DNA from: Rhodospirillales bacterium
GTDB taxonomy: Bacteria > Pseudomonadota > Alphaproteobacteria > Acetobacterales > Acetobacteraceae
Reading direction: 5' to 3'
Length of the DNA stretch: 6,122 bases
Assembly: GCA_015654825.1 (NCBI GenBank)
Contig: JAATGE010000081.1
Location: forward strand, 1-6,122
Of the stretch, positions 5,055 to 6,122 are shown piece by piece. The position numbers were made by a program, and so were the translations under genes. The notes beneath the pieces were generated by a model. It saw only the letters and a list, made by a program, of their open reading frames with translations, was not told the origin of the DNA and searched no databases. The number at the start of each line of letters is the position of its first letter. Position 1 is the stretch's first letter.

Positions 5055-6049
5055 CCCAGCAGCGCATCCCGCTCGGCCGCGAGCGCCGCCTCGTCGAGTT
5101 CCCGGGCAGCCTCCGTTGCCATGCGGCGTCCGGCAGCGAGGCGCGCGGCGGCAGCGGCAGAGATCTCCGCAATACCCGCCAGCACGTCGGCGGATTCCGC
5201 AAGCACGCCCGAACAATGCAACGCGATGTCGCAACCGGCCGCCAGCGCCCGCGCCGCGCGCTCGCCCGGCGTGCCGCTCAACGCGCCCATCGCCAGGTCG
5301 TCGGTGGTCAGCACACCGGCAAAACCGAGGCCGGCGCCGGTGGCGCGGATGATGCCTGCCACTATGGCATGGGACTGGGTGGCAGGGTTCAGCATGTCGC
5401 GGGCGGTGTAGCGTATATGGGCGGTCATCATCCAGGGCAGCCAGGCATTTTCCCGGAACGGCAGCAGTTCGGCGGGTGTGACATCGTCGAGGACCGGAAG
5501 CTCGTGGTGGCTGTCCGCGCCCGCCCTGCCATGGCCCGGCGCGTGTTTGCCCACCGGCTGCACGCCGGCGGCGAGCAGGCCGCGCGCCATCGCGCCACCG
5601 AGTGCCCCCACCGGCGCGGGATCGGCCGCGAACGAACGATCGCCGATCACATCGTGCCCATCCGGCGCCGCGACATCCAGCACCGGCGCGGCCACGACCG
5701 AAAATCCGGCGGCGCGGCACTGCAGTCCGATCAGCGCTCCGGTGAGCCAGGCGACGCGCAAGCCGGCTTTTGCGTCACGCGCATGGAGCTCGCCGATCGC
5801 GCGTGCCGGAGGATGGGCGCGCCAATGCGGCGGCTTCAGCCGCGCCACGCGGCCACCTTCCTGATCGACCATGAACACTGCGTCCGCGGGAAGAGCGGAG
5901 CGGAGGTCCCGCATCAGCGCCGACAGCTGCCCAGGGTTCTGAATATTGCGCGCAAACAGGATAACTCCCGCGGGCGCACACGCGCGCAGCAGCGCGGATT
6001 CTTCCGGCAAAAGAACAGGCCCGGAAATGCCGACGACGGCGGGCTTCAT
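5051..6049 (-). CDS. nagZ: Beta-N-acetylhexosaminidase NagZ (GH3)
   Basis: NagZ removes N-acetylglucosamine from GlcNAc-1,6-anhydro-muropeptides in the cytoplasm during peptidoglycan recycling; in many bacteria its product feeds AmpR-controlled beta-lactamase induction. The 332-residue product has the GH3 TIM barrel. Visible motifs are FARNIQNPGQL (32-42), MVDQEGGRVARL (60-71), GDRSF (136-140), KHAPGHG (168-174), the DSH loop of the general acid/base (D179, H181), MTAHI (208-212) and TTDDLAMGAL (248-257) with Asp250 as predicted nucleophile. No signal peptide is present, which fits a cytoplasmic enzyme. The alphaproteobacterial GHGRA...DSH form of the loop is seen. ATG at 6049 starts directly with the first barrel strand; I see no good Shine-Dalgarno sequence before it. 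Downstream it overlaps the M50 protease by 4 nt. The gene appears complete and intact. Confidence 0.96.
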   Translation of the reverse strand: MKPAVVGISGPVLLPEESALLRACAPAGVILFARNIQNPGQLSALMRDLRSALPADAVFMVDQEGGRVARLKPPHWRAHPPARAIGELHARDAKAGLRVAWLTGALIGLQCRAAGFSVVAAPVLDVAAPDGHDVIGDRSFAADPAPVGALGGAMARGLLAAGVQPVGKHAPGHGRAGADSHHELPVLDDVTPAELLPFRENAWLPWMMTAHIRYTARDMLNPATQSHAIVAGIIRATGAGLGFAGVLTTDDLAMGALSGTPGERAARALAAGCDIALHCSGVLAESADVLAGIAEISAAAAARLAAGRRMATEAARELDEAALAAERDALLG

Positions 6050-6080
6050 TGCAATCGCAACAAGGAACCATTAACCAAAG

Positions 6081-6122
6081 TTTTTGCTTCTTTTTTCAAA
6101 AAGAAGTTCTTTTTTGAAAAAA
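6081..6122. terminator. A/T-run terminator-like element upstream of nagZ
   Basis: CTTCTTTTT (6087-6095) pairs with AAAAAGAAG (6098-6106), followed at once by TTCTTTTTT (6107-6115) and then GAAAAAA to the window end. Read on the plus strand it is a hairpin with a T-tract. The alternating T, A, T and A runs allow several folds on either strand, so it could end transcription of a gene beyond the right edge and insulate nagZ. I recall near-identical elements as common intergenic terminators in Acetobacteraceae. It may be cut by the window edge. Confidence 0.55.

Noticed and set aside
4168..5202. Minus-strand frame of 344 codons spanning the ends of nagZ, the protease and scpA
   Set aside because: It is Arg/Ala-rich with no recognisable motif and is fully overlapped by three genes with clear family signatures in other frames.
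4653..5411. Plus-strand frame of 252 codons opposite the protease and nagZ
   Set aside because: Its composition (Gln, Arg, Ala, Ser) is that of an antisense shadow; no domain or ribosome binding site is visible.
1..6122. tRNA, rRNA or insertion sequence
   Set aside because: No T-loop/anticodon pattern, rRNA segment, transposase motif or flanking terminal inverted repeats could be found by reading either strand.

Overview
The window is very GC-rich and reads as a chromosomal segment of an alphaproteobacterium. Three things make Acetobacteraceae (order Rhodospirillales) the best guess: the alphaproteobacterial form of NagZ (KHAPGHGRA followed by DSHHELP), the gene order nagZ - M50 protease - scpA - scpB, and the mirror-image GGGGCTCTGCCCC / GGGGCCTGAGGCCCC hairpins and CTTCTTTTT/AAAAAGAAG element that I associate with intergenic DNA of that family. 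This placement is inference from motifs, not from a database search.

The right half (about 2633-6049) is a minus-strand block. From its 5' end it holds nagZ (GH3 beta-N-acetylglucosaminidase of peptidoglycan recycling), a small integral-membrane M50 (site-2-type) zinc metalloprotease, scpA (kleisin of the condensin-like SMC-ScpAB complex) and scpB (its winged-helix partner). nagZ and the protease overlap by 4 nt (ATGA), and the protease and scpA overlap by 14 nt, so these three look translationally coupled. scpA and scpB are separated by 378 nt of gene-free DNA packed with hairpin repeats, which is unusual for this pair. An A/T-rich terminator-like element lies upstream of nagZ at the window edge.

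The left half is accessory in character. A minus-strand gene encodes a small secreted protein of unknown function (1894-2277) and lies in gene-free DNA with several inverted repeats. A second minus-strand gene (695-1582) encodes a cytoplasmic-looking alpha/beta-hydrolase-like protein with a G-V-S-A-G nucleophile elbow. Facing it, on the plus strand, is a gene for an exported single-domain fasciclin (FAS1) protein (56-622).

The nagZ-to-scpB block combines cell-wall turnover, membrane proteolysis and chromosome segregation, a conserved neighbourhood rather than a single pathway. I see no mobile element, CRISPR array, RNA gene or defence system. I cannot support a claim of a new multigene system; the most notable points are the repeat island that splits scpA from scpB and the two uncharacterised genes of the left half.
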